A DNA stretch of 64,000 nt from Prevotella sp. E13-17. GTDB lineage: Bacteria; Bacteroidota; Bacteroidia; Bacteroidales; Bacteroidaceae. A program made the translations under genes and the position numbers. The stretch spans positions 2,294,001 through 2,358,000 of the forward strand of contig NZ_CP091787.1 in assembly GCF_022024035.1 (NCBI RefSeq). Direction: 5' to 3'. This document shows, one piece after another, positions 8,124 to 15,977 of the stretch; position 1 is the stretch's first letter; each line of letters begins with the position of its first letter. The notes under the pieces are model-generated. The model ran no database searches, was not told the DNA's origin, and saw nothing but the letters and a program-made list of their open reading frames with translations.

Positions 8124-8435
8124 TTAGCCAACGACCAATGAGAATCTCAGTCCTAATGCATTCGCAATAAGCATAAACGTGGACAGCTGCATATCAGTCT
8201 GCCCCTGCTCAAGTGCAGAAATATACTCTCGCTTCTTACCTATGCGCTCACCCAACTGCTGCTGAGTCAGCTTCTGACGCTTGCGCTCGTCACGCAACAA
8301 CTCTGCATAGTACCAAGCCTTGGCCTTTGCCTCAAACTCCTCACGGCTGGGAGTTCCCTTCTCGCCATACGTCTCTGCCAAATGCTGTGAACCAGTTTTC
8401 AGTCCGGTCAGTTTCTTTTCATCAAGCTTTATCAT
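8124..8435 (-). CDS. higA: HigA-family XRE antitoxin
   Basis: This encodes 103 residues. The C-terminal half is a classic XRE helix-turn-helix: RQKLTQQQLGERIGKKREYI then SALEQGQTDMQLSTFMLIA. The N-terminal half is charged and would wrap the toxin. It begins 13 nt after the stop of the HigB-type toxin gene; toxin-first order is the hallmark of higBA. HigA represses its own promoter and neutralises HigB, a ribosome-dependent mRNA endonuclease. The family call is secure; the function in this strain is inferred. Confidence 0.88.
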   Translation of the reverse strand: MIKLDEKKLTGLKTGSQHLAETYGEKGTPSREEFEAKAKAWYYAELLRDERKRQKLTQQQLGERIGKKREYISALEQGQTDMQLSTFMLIANALGLRFSLVVG

Positions 8436-8448
8436 CTTCTTGTCCTCC

Positions 8449-8793
8449 TTAGATATATCTGTTCAAAATTTGACGGGCGGTTTCTATCTCACCCTTATAT
8501 TGTTTGGTGTCTTTTTTCAAGAATGAATTCAAGAAAAGCACCCGTTTACTTTCCATGAACGAAACGGAATCAACGGCAAATACTATCGTGCGGTGCTCAT
8601 TGGTACCTACAGATATTCGTGCCTCATAGAATTCCGTCCCTTCGAGATTCTTCACGAATTTCTTATTGACCACATATTGGGTCTTTATGATCGTCTCCAC
8701 ATAGTCGTACTTTGCCTTTGTCTTAGCATCAAGGCTGGCGTAGTATTCATCGTACTCCGCAGAGTGGAAAGTTTCTCTAACATCTTCGCTCAT
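8449..8793 (-). CDS. higB: HigB-family toxin (RelE superfamily, Gp49-like)
   Basis: This encodes 114 residues. The pattern VVNKKFVKNLEGTEFYEARI...NEHRTIVFAV...RVLFLNSFLKKDTKQYKGEIETA is typical of Gp49-like HigB toxins, with a RelE-fold beta sheet and the conserved Phe-Lys-Lys stretch before the last helices. The gene heads a two-gene higBA operon. A full promoter sits so close upstream (-7 box ends at 8798) that the transcript would start at or next to the ATG, so translation may be leaderless. Flanking copies of an ATPase gene and short palindromes mark this as a mobile region. Confidence 0.87.
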   Translation of the reverse strand: MSEDVRETFHSAEYDEYYASLDAKTKAKYDYVETIIKTQYVVNKKFVKNLEGTEFYEARISVGTNEHRTIVFAVDSVSFMESKRVLFLNSFLKKDTKQYKGEIETARQILNRYI

Positions 8794-8797
8794 GCTG

Positions 8798-8829
8798 CAA
8801 AAGTAATATATTTATTCCGTAAATCCAAA
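8798..8829 (-). promoter_or_regulatory. higBA promoter
   Basis: On the minus strand TTTG (8826-8829), a 20-nt spacer and TACTTTTG (8798-8805) form a full Bacteroidetes promoter. The ATG of higB is at 8793, only 4 nt past the -7 box, which implies a leaderless or nearly leaderless mRNA. Confidence 0.75.
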
Positions 8830-9226
8830 CATATTGGAAGAAAAATATTCATTTTGTATAATTCAGGTTACTCACTTACCCACTTACAACTCACTCACTT
8901 TGGACATTTGGGATTTCCCAATTTCGAAGGTTTGTATGTCACTCACCTGTCCCTATACATAATGAAATAATGTGGCAAATATACTGCATTTTTTAAAAAG
9001 TGCAGTAGTTTTGAGGTAAAATTTGCTATATATTTTCAGAATATTGTTCCTTTTCAAGCCCTATGCCATTATTGACGAACATACATTCAATGCCAGCATT
9101 AACGAACTAAGAAAATAAGAACTCCGCTTTAACAAGTCGCTTGCCGATCCAAACGGGGCTCTTATCCGAAAAAGGTTCCTTTCATGTTGCAAAGATAATG
9201 TTTTTGTTGAATAATCCAAATAGATT
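8830..9226. other. Gene-free stretch with decayed sequence and repeat R2
   Basis: About 400 bp without a convincing gene. It holds palindromic repeat R2 (8935-8961). On the plus strand at about 9060-9215 one frame reads through two ORF-like pieces (YAIIDEHTFNASINELRK, stop, ELRFNKSLADPNGALIRKRF) that could be the remains of a gene, but I recognise no family. A TATCTTTG-type -7 sequence on the minus strand lies near 9190. Confidence 0.4.
8935..8961. repeat. Palindromic repeat R2
   Basis: This matches R1 and R3 over the 27-bp core except for one change near the right end (TATACATA for TAGACATA), which weakens the terminal inverted repeat. It lies between higB and the full ATPase gene. Confidence 0.85.
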
Positions 9227-10394
9227 CTCAGAACTTTGATACTGGCACTACGGCTATGGTGTAGCCACCTTTCTCTATGGTGCGCTCTTCGTCGCGCGTA
9301 ACAATGGTGAGGTTGCTGCATTTCAGTTCGCCTGCACATTCCACGATGCTATCAACCTCGCGCTTCTCGGTCTTGGGACTACTCATGTCGTAGCACACCT
9401 GTACCAGTCGTTCGACATGCGCTCCCTTGCGCAACACGAAGTCTACCTCCTTGTCGTTGCGAGAGCGATAATAGAACAGGGTCTTTTCGGTATCGTATCC
9501 TCGATGCATCAGCTCTATAAACACTTGGTTTTCGAGCAATCGTCCCAGGTTCTCACTCACGGCGAAAGCCTTGGCTGCCACAAAGCCGTTATCTACCACA
9601 TAGACCTTGCGGGGCGCCTTGTTCATCAACTTCAACTTATTGTTGTAGCGCGACAGATAGTAGAAAAGGTATGGTTCATGCAGATAGTCCATAAACTTCT
9701 TGACGGTGGAAACACTCGAGAAGCCGAGTTCCTCCGATAGCTCATTGGCACTCAGTGGATTGCAGAAGTTTGAAACTAGATATATAGCCAGGTTGTTGAG
9801 GTCGGTGATGTTGCGTACATTGTGTCGCTTGGCCACATCCTTCCACATGATGGAGTCAAACAATGTGTCGAGATAGCTACGTACCAATGGGCGCGATGCC
9901 ACCACTTCAGGATAGCCACCATTGCGCATATAGTCGTCTGTCAACGCCCTACCCTCAGCCTGCTGCTCCGGCTTTAGTCCGTGAAGATCGAGCTTGTTCC
10001 AATCGAAAAACTCTTCCATGCTAAAGGGTAACATCTCTATCTGTAGATACTTTCCCGTGAGCACGGTTGCCATTTCGCTCGACAGCATTTTGGCATTACT
10101 ACCCGTGATAACCAGATTCTTTCCCATCCTATAGAGCTCGCTCACCCACAAGTCCCAAGCATCAAGATTCTGAACCTCGTCGAGCAGCAGATACTCATAG
10201 CCGGGATAGACGTCATCCAGCATTCGCATCACCAGATTAGCGTCCCATGCGTCGAGAAGCGTTTGATTGTCGAAATTGAGATAGGCAAAATTCTTGTCGC
10301 GCAACATCAACAAGGCCTGGGTTGACTTGCCTACACGACGCGGACCTGTTATCAGCTTGATGAGATGACTGTTCAGCAGCATGTCAATATCCAG
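9227..10394. repeat. 1168-bp direct repeat, copy B
   Basis: This is the partner of 6919-8086. It lies wholly inside the full-length ATPase gene, which continues normally past the repeat end at 10394. This shows that copy B is the parent form and copy A is the broken duplicate. Confidence 0.95.
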
Positions 10395-10472
10395 ACCACT
10401 TTTACGTGTAAGATACGGACGTGATAGCAACTCATCACGTTCCTTTCGTTGGTTCAGAACTATTGTCTTCAT
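9228..10472 (-). CDS. AAA family ATPase with DUF4143, full-length copy
   Basis: This encodes 414 residues from the ATG at 10472 (MKTIVLNQRKERDELL). Frame-open sequence upstream to 10613 is rejected because the promoter's -7 box lies at 10498-10505. The Walker A motif is GPRRVGKST (43-51), Walker B YEYLLLDEV (92-100) and the sensor VITGSNAKM (121-129). The C-terminal DUF4143 half includes YRSRNDKEVDFVLRKG, resembling the core of a PD-(D/E)xK nuclease fold. The family (AAA_14/DUF4143) is frequent in Bacteroidales and often sits near toxin-antitoxin genes; its role is unknown. A strong palindrome upstream suggests the gene is regulated. Confidence 0.88.
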   Translation of the reverse strand: MKTIVLNQRKERDELLSRPYLTRKSGLDIDMLLNSHLIKLITGPRRVGKSTQALLMLRDKNFAYLNFDNQTLLDAWDANLVMRMLDDVYPGYEYLLLDEVQNLDAWDLWVSELYRMGKNLVITGSNAKMLSSEMATVLTGKYLQIEMLPFSMEEFFDWNKLDLHGLKPEQQAEGRALTDDYMRNGGYPEVVASRPLVRSYLDTLFDSIMWKDVAKRHNVRNITDLNNLAIYLVSNFCNPLSANELSEELGFSSVSTVKKFMDYLHEPYLFYYLSRYNNKLKLMNKAPRKVYVVDNGFVAAKAFAVSENLGRLLENQVFIELMHRGYDTEKTLFYYRSRNDKEVDFVLRKGAHVERLVQVCYDMSSPKTEKREVDSIVECAGELKCSNLTIVTRDEERTIEKGGYTIAVVPVSKF

Positions 10473-10497
10473 AATCTCAATGTTTAAATTCTGCGTG

Positions 10498-10565
10498 CAA
10501 AAATATGGTATTTTCTTCAATTTTGCAAGCGTATTGGATAAAAAATGCACTATTTTATCCAATAC
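10498..10565 (-). promoter_or_regulatory. ATPase promoter with palindromic operator
   Basis: The minus strand has CTTG (10526-10529), 20 nt, TATTTTTG (10498-10505). Just upstream, at 10531-10565, lies a perfect inverted repeat GTATTGGATAAAA-N9-TTTTATCCAATAC, placed as an operator or activator site would be. A second imperfect inverted repeat (TCCACTATCC-N4-GGATAATGGA, one mismatch) follows at 10600-10623 and shares the ATCC core. Confidence 0.65.
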
Positions 10566-10645
10566 AGCGTTTAAAATGGATAAAATGGACATAAAAAAAT
10601 CCACTATCCTCACGGATAATGGAAATCTCTTTTGATAATTCCACC

Positions 10646-10673
10646 TATGTCACTCACCTGTCCCTAGACATAC
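10646..10673. repeat. 28-bp palindromic repeat R3
   Basis: This is identical to R1 (8087-8114). A partial fourth copy, TATGTCACTCACCT, starts at 10742, next to the G/C-rich palindrome at 10708-10729. All four copies lie within 2.7 kb around higBA and the ATPase genes. Confidence 0.9.
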
Positions 10674-10692
10674 TTGGCAGTTAGAACAACAC

Positions 10693-10731
10693 TGACCCCA
10701 CCCCCGACCCCTCCCCTACATGGGAGGGGAG
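10693..10731. repeat. G/C-rich dispersed palindrome, copy 1
   Basis: CCCCTCCC and GGGAGGGG form an 8-bp stem around CTACAT, preceded by a run of CCCCAC-type bases. Related copies lie at 15881-15911 and 39685-39717, always between genes. They may act as terminators or be a small dispersed element. Confidence 0.6.
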
Positions 10732-10775
10732 AAAACAACGATATGTCACTCACCTCTCAACTTGCGCCGCATATG

Positions 10776-11501
10776 TCATTCATAGTCGTCAATCACGGAA
10801 TTCATCATGTCCATCATGGGCTTGGCGGCGCGGAACATGGGGTCTATCTCATCGAGCCAATGGTCGTTTTGGAAGAAATCGTCGGGGACACGATGCCAAC
10901 AGCAGTAGTCCTTTAGGCGCAGATAGCGCACGTACTCCCAGTCGCGAGGATAACCTGAGGGACAGGTCTTCAGACGGGTAAGTCCGAAACCTTGCGGTTG
11001 GTCCCAGCTATCGACATCGGTGGGACTGGTGGTGTGGTTCTCCTCGGTGCTGCCATAGTAGCGGAGGAACTCGGGGCTCTCTACGCATTGCAGCCACTGG
11101 TCGATGTTGGCCATAATCTCGTTGCGACACGAGGTGAGGATGTTGGTGGGCAACCAGTAGTTGCCACATGCCACCATGCAGTGGTCGGGCTCCAGATGCA
11201 GGTAGTAGCCACCATGCAGTGCCTTCTTGCCATGGGCGGCGATGTAGGCCCCGAAGTGATTCTTGTAAGGCGACTTGTCGGCAGAGAAGCGTGTGTCGCG
11301 ATTGAAGCGATAGGTGCAGTCCTTGACACGGAGGTGCGACACGGTGGGGTCGAAGGTGACGATGCGCTCAATGGCTTGTTGCACACCGCGCTCGAAGTCG
11401 GCACGCACGGCGTCGTACTCGGCCTTGTGTTCCAGATACCAAGTGCGGGTATTGTGGGCCTGAAGTTGGCGCAGGTAATTCAGTATTCTCTTTGCATCCA
11501 T
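10776..11501 (-). CDS. DUF2461 family protein
   Basis: This encodes 241 residues from the ATG at 11501. The in-frame ATG at 11537 would lie upstream of the transcription start implied by the promoter at 11535-11566. The sequence carries the DUF2461 signature: a start of the type ILNYLRQLQAHNTRTWYLEH, then KDCTYRFNRDTRFSADKSPY with the conserved FxRDxRFSxDKxPYK pattern, and GGYYLHLEP further on. Members are soluble and widespread in bacteria. Their biochemical role is not established. It is monocistronic here. Confidence 0.9.
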   Translation of the reverse strand: MDAKRILNYLRQLQAHNTRTWYLEHKAEYDAVRADFERGVQQAIERIVTFDPTVSHLRVKDCTYRFNRDTRFSADKSPYKNHFGAYIAAHGKKALHGGYYLHLEPDHCMVACGNYWLPTNILTSCRNEIMANIDQWLQCVESPEFLRYYGSTEENHTTSPTDVDSWDQPQGFGLTRLKTCPSGYPRDWEYVRYLRLKDYCCWHRVPDDFFQNDHWLDEIDPMFRAAKPMMDMMNSVIDDYE

Positions 11502-11534
11502 AACTGTATCAAATGATTTATTGTTTCTTCGTTG

Positions 11535-11566
11535 CAAAGATACTGTTTTTCATTGGAACAACCAAA
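11535..11566 (-). promoter_or_regulatory. DUF2461 gene promoter
   Basis: The minus strand has TTTG (11563-11566), 20 nt, TATCTTTG (11535-11542). Its position decides the start of the DUF2461 gene at 11501. Confidence 0.75.
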
Positions 11567-11602
11567 AAACCACAGGCTCATTGCTAAGACGCACACAGCT
11601 GA

Positions 11603-12097
11603 TTACTCATTGCTGATGGGCACGACGAGGGTGCCGTTGAAGACGATCTCACGGCTGTGGTTCCAATGGAACGTGTAGTTGCTGAACGTCATGGTGAAGC
11701 TGCCGACATCGGTACGGGTGATCTTGGCAGAACCCGACACATAGGTGCACTTACGCTCGTTGATGCCAATAGTCACGCGGGTGGCGTCTTTCTCGAAGTC
11801 TGCATATCCCTCGCGAAAGAAGGTATAGGGATTGGTGTCTGTTGGGAACTCCATCAAGAAGTCGCAATAGATGGGCGTGACGATGGCCAGATAGCTATCG
11901 TCGAGCGAATGGACATACTCACCGAAGAAGCCCAGACATCGCATGTACTCCTGATCGTAGTCGTGACGCTGGCCGTCAACGGTGATGGTCAGCGGACCAT
12001 CGGTCTCCACATTGAAGTCCTCGTCAATGTAGCATGCCGTCATTGTGACGGCTACTATACACGCTATTATAATATTTAAAACATTCCACTTCTTCAT
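11603..12097 (-). CDS. Putative lipoprotein, small beta-rich
   Basis: This encodes 164 residues. The N-terminus (MKKWNVLNIIIACIVAVTMTAC) is a lipoprotein signal peptide with lipobox MTAC at about residues 19-22, followed by acidic residues (YIDEDF) as in Bacteroidetes surface-exported lipoproteins. The mature part is strand-rich with no motif I recognise; a small beta-barrel or lipocalin-like fold is possible. It stands alone, with its own promoter at 12190-12220 and a leader of about 85 nt. Confidence 0.75.
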   Translation of the reverse strand: MKKWNVLNIIIACIVAVTMTACYIDEDFNVETDGPLTITVDGQRHDYDQEYMRCLGFFGEYVHSLDDSYLAIVTPIYCDFLMEFPTDTNPYTFFREGYADFEKDATRVTIGINERKCTYVSGSAKITRTDVGSFTMTFSNYTFHWNHSREIVFNGTLVVPISNE

Positions 12098-12189
12098 AAC
12101 AGTTATTCATTTTCATTAGTTTCTTCATTACCACTGTTAAGAGATTCATCGCTATGAATGGGAAGTCTATGGCATTGATTATGTTGCCA

Positions 12190-12220
12190 CAAAAATAAGA
12201 AATAATACTTGAACGACAAA
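12190..12220 (-). promoter_or_regulatory. Lipoprotein gene promoter
   Basis: The minus strand has TTTG (12217-12220), a 19-nt spacer and TATTTTTG (12190-12197), giving a leader of about 85 nt before the ATG at 12097. Confidence 0.65.
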
Positions 12221-12290
12221 AAGAAAATGAAAAAAATGCGCAAAAAACGCACACCGGACCTTAAAGTGTGCATTATTTAAATGGGAATAA

Positions 12291-12322
12291 TTTGGCATTT
12301 CACCGATTATTTTGTACTTTTG
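12291..12322 (+). promoter_or_regulatory. pepT promoter
   Basis: TTTG (12291-12294), 20 nt, TACTTTTG (12315-12322). The -7 box overlaps the upstream in-frame ATG at 12312, so translation must begin at 12366. Confidence 0.75.
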
Positions 12323-12365
12323 TGGCAAAATAAAACAATACAAGAATACTGCATCATTGAATAGC

Positions 12366-13589
12366 ATGAACATCGTAGAAAGATTTCTAAAATACACTCA
12401 GTTTGACACGCAGTCGGCTGAAGACAGCCAGAGCGTGCCCAGCACCGAGAAACAATTGGTCTTTGCGGCCTATCTGAAAGAGGAACTGAAGAGCGAAGGA
12501 CTGGAAGACGTGGAACTGGACGAGCAGGGATACCTCTATGCCACGCTGCCTGCCAACACGAAGCAGGCGGTACCTACTATTGGCTTCATCTCGCACTACG
12601 ACACCAGCCCCGACTGTTCGGGTGCCAACATACGTCCGCGCATCGTGGAGAACTATGACGGAGGCGACATCGTGCTGAGTGAAGGCATCGTGTCGAGTCC
12701 GAAGATGTTTCCAGAACTGCTGGCACACGTGGGCGAAGACCTGATCGTGACCGACGGCACCACCCTGCTGGGTGCCGACGACAAGGCCGGCATTGCTGAG
12801 ATCGTGCAGGCCATGGTGTGGCTGAAGGCGCATCCGGAGGTGAAGCACGGCAAGATTCGCATAGCGTTCAACCCCGACGAGGAAATTGGCATGGGCGCCC
12901 ACCACTTCGACGTAGAGAAGTTTGGCTGCGAATGGGCCTACACCATGGACGGCGGTGAAGTGGGCGAACTGGAGTTTGAGAACTTCAATGCTGCCAGCGC
13001 CAAGATTCTTTTTAGGGGGCGCAGCGTGCATCCGGGCTATGCCAAAGGCAAGATGGTGAACGCCAGTCTGCTGGCTGCGGAGTTCATTGGGATGATGCCT
13101 GCCGACGAGCGCCCCGAGACCACCGAGGGCTATCAGGGCTTCTTCCACCTGACGGGCATGCAAGGACAGACCGAGCAGGCCAAGCTGAGCTATATCATCC
13201 GCGACCATGACCGCAGTCGCTTCGAGGATCGCAAGCGACTGATGGTGCGCACGGCCGAGCAGATGAATGAGAAGTATGGCGAAGGCACTGTCAGCATAGA
13301 ACTGACAGACCAATACTATAACATGAAAGAGAAGATTGACCCACAGATGCACGTGACAGACCTGGTGCTGAAGGCGATGCAGGAAGCAGGGGTGGCTCCG
13401 AAGGTGAAACCCATACGTGGGGGTACCGACGGTGCGCAACTGTCGTTCATGGGACTGCCCTGTCCTAACATCTTTGCCGGTGGCATCAACTTCCACGGTC
13501 CCTATGAGTTTGTGCCCATCCAGTCGATGGAGAAGGCTCAGAACGTGATTATCAAAATATGTGAGTTAGTAGGCGAATATAATGGCTGA
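12366..13589 (+). CDS. pepT: Peptidase T (tripeptide aminopeptidase)
   Basis: This encodes 407 residues, the usual PepT length. It cleaves the N-terminal residue from tripeptides in the cytoplasm using two zinc ions. M20-family motifs are all present: [11 protein letters not shown] (metal His and Asp), LLGADDKAG (bridging Asp), [11 protein letters not shown] (catalytic Glu pair), TMDGGEVGE and [10 protein letters not shown] near the C-terminus. The start [17 protein letters not shown] is typical. The stop overlaps the following antiporter gene by 8 nt, so the two are co-transcribed. Confidence 0.96.
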   Translation: MNIVERFLKYTQFDTQSAEDSQSVPSTEKQLVFAAYLKEELKSEGLEDVELDEQGYLYATLPANTKQAVPTIGFISHYDTSPDCSGANIRPRIVENYDGGDIVLSEGIVSSPKMFPELLAHVGEDLIVTDGTTLLGADDKAGIAEIVQAMVWLKAHPEVKHGKIRIAFNPDEEIGMGAHHFDVEKFGCEWAYTMDGGEVGELEFENFNAASAKILFRGRSVHPGYAKGKMVNASLLAAEFIGMMPADERPETTEGYQGFFHLTGMQGQTEQAKLSYIIRDHDRSRFEDRKRLMVRTAEQMNEKYGEGTVSIELTDQYYNMKEKIDPQMHVTDLVLKAMQEAGVAPKVKPIRGGTDGAQLSFMGLPCPNIFAGGINFHGPYEFVPIQSMEKAQNVIIKICELVGEYNG

Positions 13590-15855
13590 GATACCTGCAA
13601 TGATACAAGACCTGGCACTGATACTCATGGTGGCAGGCATCGTGACACTGGTGTTCAAGAAGCTGAAGCAACCACTGGTGCTGGGCTATATCGTGGCGGG
13701 CTTTTTGGTGTCGCCCCACATGCCATACACCGCCTCGGTGGTGGACATGTCTAACATCCACCTGTGGGCAGACATCGGTGTGATGTTCCTTTTGTTCTCG
13801 CTGGGTCTGGACTTCTCGTTCAAGAAGATACTGAAGATGGGCGCCTCGCCCATCATCTCGACCATCAGCATCATATTCTCTATGTCGCTGTTGGGTGTCG
13901 TCGCAGGCCATCTGTTCCACTGGTCGCGCATGGACTGTATTTTCCTGGGAGGTATGTTGGCCATGAGTTCGACCACCATTATATATAAGGCCTTCGATGA
14001 TCTGGGGCTGAGGCAGCAGCAGTTTGCAGGCATGGTGATGTCGGTGCTGATATTGGAGGACATACTGGCCATTGTGATGATGGTGATGCTGAGCGCCATT
14101 GCCAGCGGCAACAATCCCGACAGCAGCGAGATGCTGAACTCGATCATGAAGATTGTGTTCTTCTTGGTGCTATGGCTGGTGGTGGGCATCTTTGCAGTAC
14201 CACTGTTTCTACGCAAGGTGCGACGGCTGATCAACAGCGAGGTGCTGCTCATCGTGTCACTGGGACTGTGTTGCGGCATGGCCGTATTCTCGTCGAAGGT
14301 AGGCTTTTCGTCGGCCTTCGGTGCTTTCATCATGGGTAGCATCCTGGCCGAGACCATCGAGGCAGAACGCATCGAGAAACTGGTGGACCCAGTGAAAAAC
14401 CTCTTTGGTGCCATTTTCTTTGTGTCGGTAGGCATGCTGGTGGACCCAAGAATACTGGTGGAATATGCCGTACCGATAGTCTGTCTGGTGCTGACCATCA
14501 TCGTGGGACAGGCGGTGTTTGGCTCGTTAGCATTCCTATTGGGCGGCGAGAGTCTGAAGGCGGCTATGCGTTGCGGATTCTCTATGGCGCAGATTGGTGA
14601 GTTCTCTTTCATCATTGCCTCGCTTGGCTTGTCGCTCGGCGTGATTGGAGACTTTCTCTATCCTGTTGTAGTGGCAGTGAGCGTCATCACGACCTTCCTG
14701 ACTCCCTACATGATCAGACTGGCTTTGCCCTCATACAACGTGCTGGAGAGGCATCTGCCTAAACGTCTCATCCGCATGATGAACCATCTGTCGATGAACC
14801 AGACAACCAGCAACAGCCCTAACAAATGGAAAAAGCTGTTGCTGCAGATGGCGATGAACGTGGTCATCTACTCGATACTCTCAATAGCAGTCATCATCAT
14901 GATGTTCATGTTCTTCCAACCGCTGATGATGGAACTGCTGAACCCGAGATATGCCAACGTGGCAACGGGACTGATTACCATCCTACTCATAGCGCCTTTC
15001 CTGAGGGCCATGGTGATGAAAAAGAACAGAAGCGAGGAGTTTAAAGCGCTGTGGAAAGAGAGCAACCGCAACCGCCTGCCACTGCTATTCACCATCCTGT
15101 TCAGGATGATGATAGCTCTGGTGTTTGTGTTCAACATCTTACAGCACGTATCAACCTTCGGTCCTGCCATCATGCTCACCGTCGGCATGGTGGTTGTGAT
15201 GGCCATCATCACCTCGCGCAGCATCAAGCGACGCAGCATCTTGCTGGAGCGACTGTTCGTCAACAATCTGCGCTCGCGCGACATCGAGGCACAGGTTCAC
15301 GGCAAGAAGAAGCCCCTGTATGAGGGTAAACTGCTGGACCGCGACATCCACATTGCCGACTTCGACGTGCCCTATAACTCGTTGTGGATGGGGCACACGC
15401 TGAAACAGCTGAACTTGGGACGTAAGTTTGGTGTTCACATCAGTAGTATTCTGCGCGGTGGTCACCGTCTGAACATCCCCGATGGCGACTACATCATCTT
15501 CCCTGGCGACCGTCTGCAGGCCATCGGTAGCGACGAACAGCTGACGAAATTCGGGGCAGCAATAGAAAGTGAACTGCTGGGCGAAGACATGGAGATGGAG
15601 AAACGCGAGATGAAACTGCGCCAAATCGTCATCGGTGCCGACAGTCCTTTCATAGGAAAGACGCTACAGGAAAGTGGCATACGCAATCGCTACAGCTGCA
15701 TGGTGGTGGGCATGGAAGAGGGAAAGGAGAACTTGACGCCCATGAGTCCGCAACGCAAATTCACGGAAGGTGACATCATCTGGATTGTAGGCGAAGAAGA
15801 GTCGTTGGAACAACTGCTGAAAGGCGGTGCGCCTTTGGCGCAAGATGAGAGATGA
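13582..15855 (+). CDS. Monovalent cation:proton antiporter, CPA2 type, with RCK_C domains
   Basis: This encodes 757 residues. Residues 1 to about 390 form 11-12 membrane segments of a CPA2/KefB-type exchanger (for example [14 protein letters not shown], with the acidic DI pair found in the transport site). A second hydrophobic stretch at about 415-560 adds four or so helices. The cytoplasmic end has two TrkA-C-like (RCK_C) modules: [21 protein letters not shown]...GDRLQAIGS and [20 protein letters not shown]...[11 protein letters not shown]. No NAD-binding RCK_N Rossmann motif is seen. It probably exchanges Na+ or K+ for H+; the exact ion is not readable. Confidence 0.88.
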   Translation: MAEIPAMIQDLALILMVAGIVTLVFKKLKQPLVLGYIVAGFLVSPHMPYTASVVDMSNIHLWADIGVMFLLFSLGLDFSFKKILKMGASPIISTISIIFSMSLLGVVAGHLFHWSRMDCIFLGGMLAMSSTTIIYKAFDDLGLRQQQFAGMVMSVLILEDILAIVMMVMLSAIASGNNPDSSEMLNSIMKIVFFLVLWLVVGIFAVPLFLRKVRRLINSEVLLIVSLGLCCGMAVFSSKVGFSSAFGAFIMGSILAETIEAERIEKLVDPVKNLFGAIFFVSVGMLVDPRILVEYAVPIVCLVLTIIVGQAVFGSLAFLLGGESLKAAMRCGFSMAQIGEFSFIIASLGLSLGVIGDFLYPVVVAVSVITTFLTPYMIRLALPSYNVLERHLPKRLIRMMNHLSMNQTTSNSPNKWKKLLLQMAMNVVIYSILSIAVIIMMFMFFQPLMMELLNPRYANVATGLITILLIAPFLRAMVMKKNRSEEFKALWKESNRNRLPLLFTILFRMMIALVFVFNILQHVSTFGPAIMLTVGMVVVMAIITSRSIKRRSILLERLFVNNLRSRDIEAQVHGKKKPLYEGKLLDRDIHIADFDVPYNSLWMGHTLKQLNLGRKFGVHISSILRGGHRLNIPDGDYIIFPGDRLQAIGSDEQLTKFGAAIESELLGEDMEMEKREMKLRQIVIGADSPFIGKTLQESGIRNRYSCMVVGMEEGKENLTPMSPQRKFTEGDIIWIVGEEESLEQLLKGGAPLAQDER

Positions 15856-15977
15856 GAGATGAGAGATGAGAGTTGAGAAGTCTCCCCTCGGGGAGATTTA
15901 GAGGGGGTTGGTTTGCGCCAAATGCACACTACCTCTCACTTCTCAGTTCTCAGTTCTCAACTTGTGCCGAAGGCACA
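15856..15977. repeat. Dispersed repeat block with G/C palindrome, copy 2
   Basis: The intergenic space between the convergent antiporter and lptD genes holds three GAGAGAT-type short repeats, a perfect stem TCTCCCC-TC-GGGGAGA at 15881-15896 and three AGTTCTC-type repeats near 15945. The stem could stop transcripts from both sides. The same kind of material occurs at 10693 and 39685. Confidence 0.6.

Noticed and set aside
8937..8961. Insertion-sequence ends around higBA
   Set aside because: The 27-28-bp palindromes have no transposase, no target duplication visible and vary in position, so I list them only as repeats.
10473..10613. N-terminal extension of the full-length ATPase (47 extra codons)
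   Set aside because: It would cover the promoter and operator; the transcript start implied by TATTTTTG at 10498-10505 is downstream of it.
12249..12271. Hairpin GCACAC/GTGTGC as a terminator
   Set aside because: Short 6-bp stem with an 11-nt loop upstream of the lipoprotein promoter, with no gene that it would end.
12387..13496. Long open frame antisense to pepT
   Set aside because: Shadow of a GC-rich coding region; no promoter and no family features, while pepT has all its motifs.
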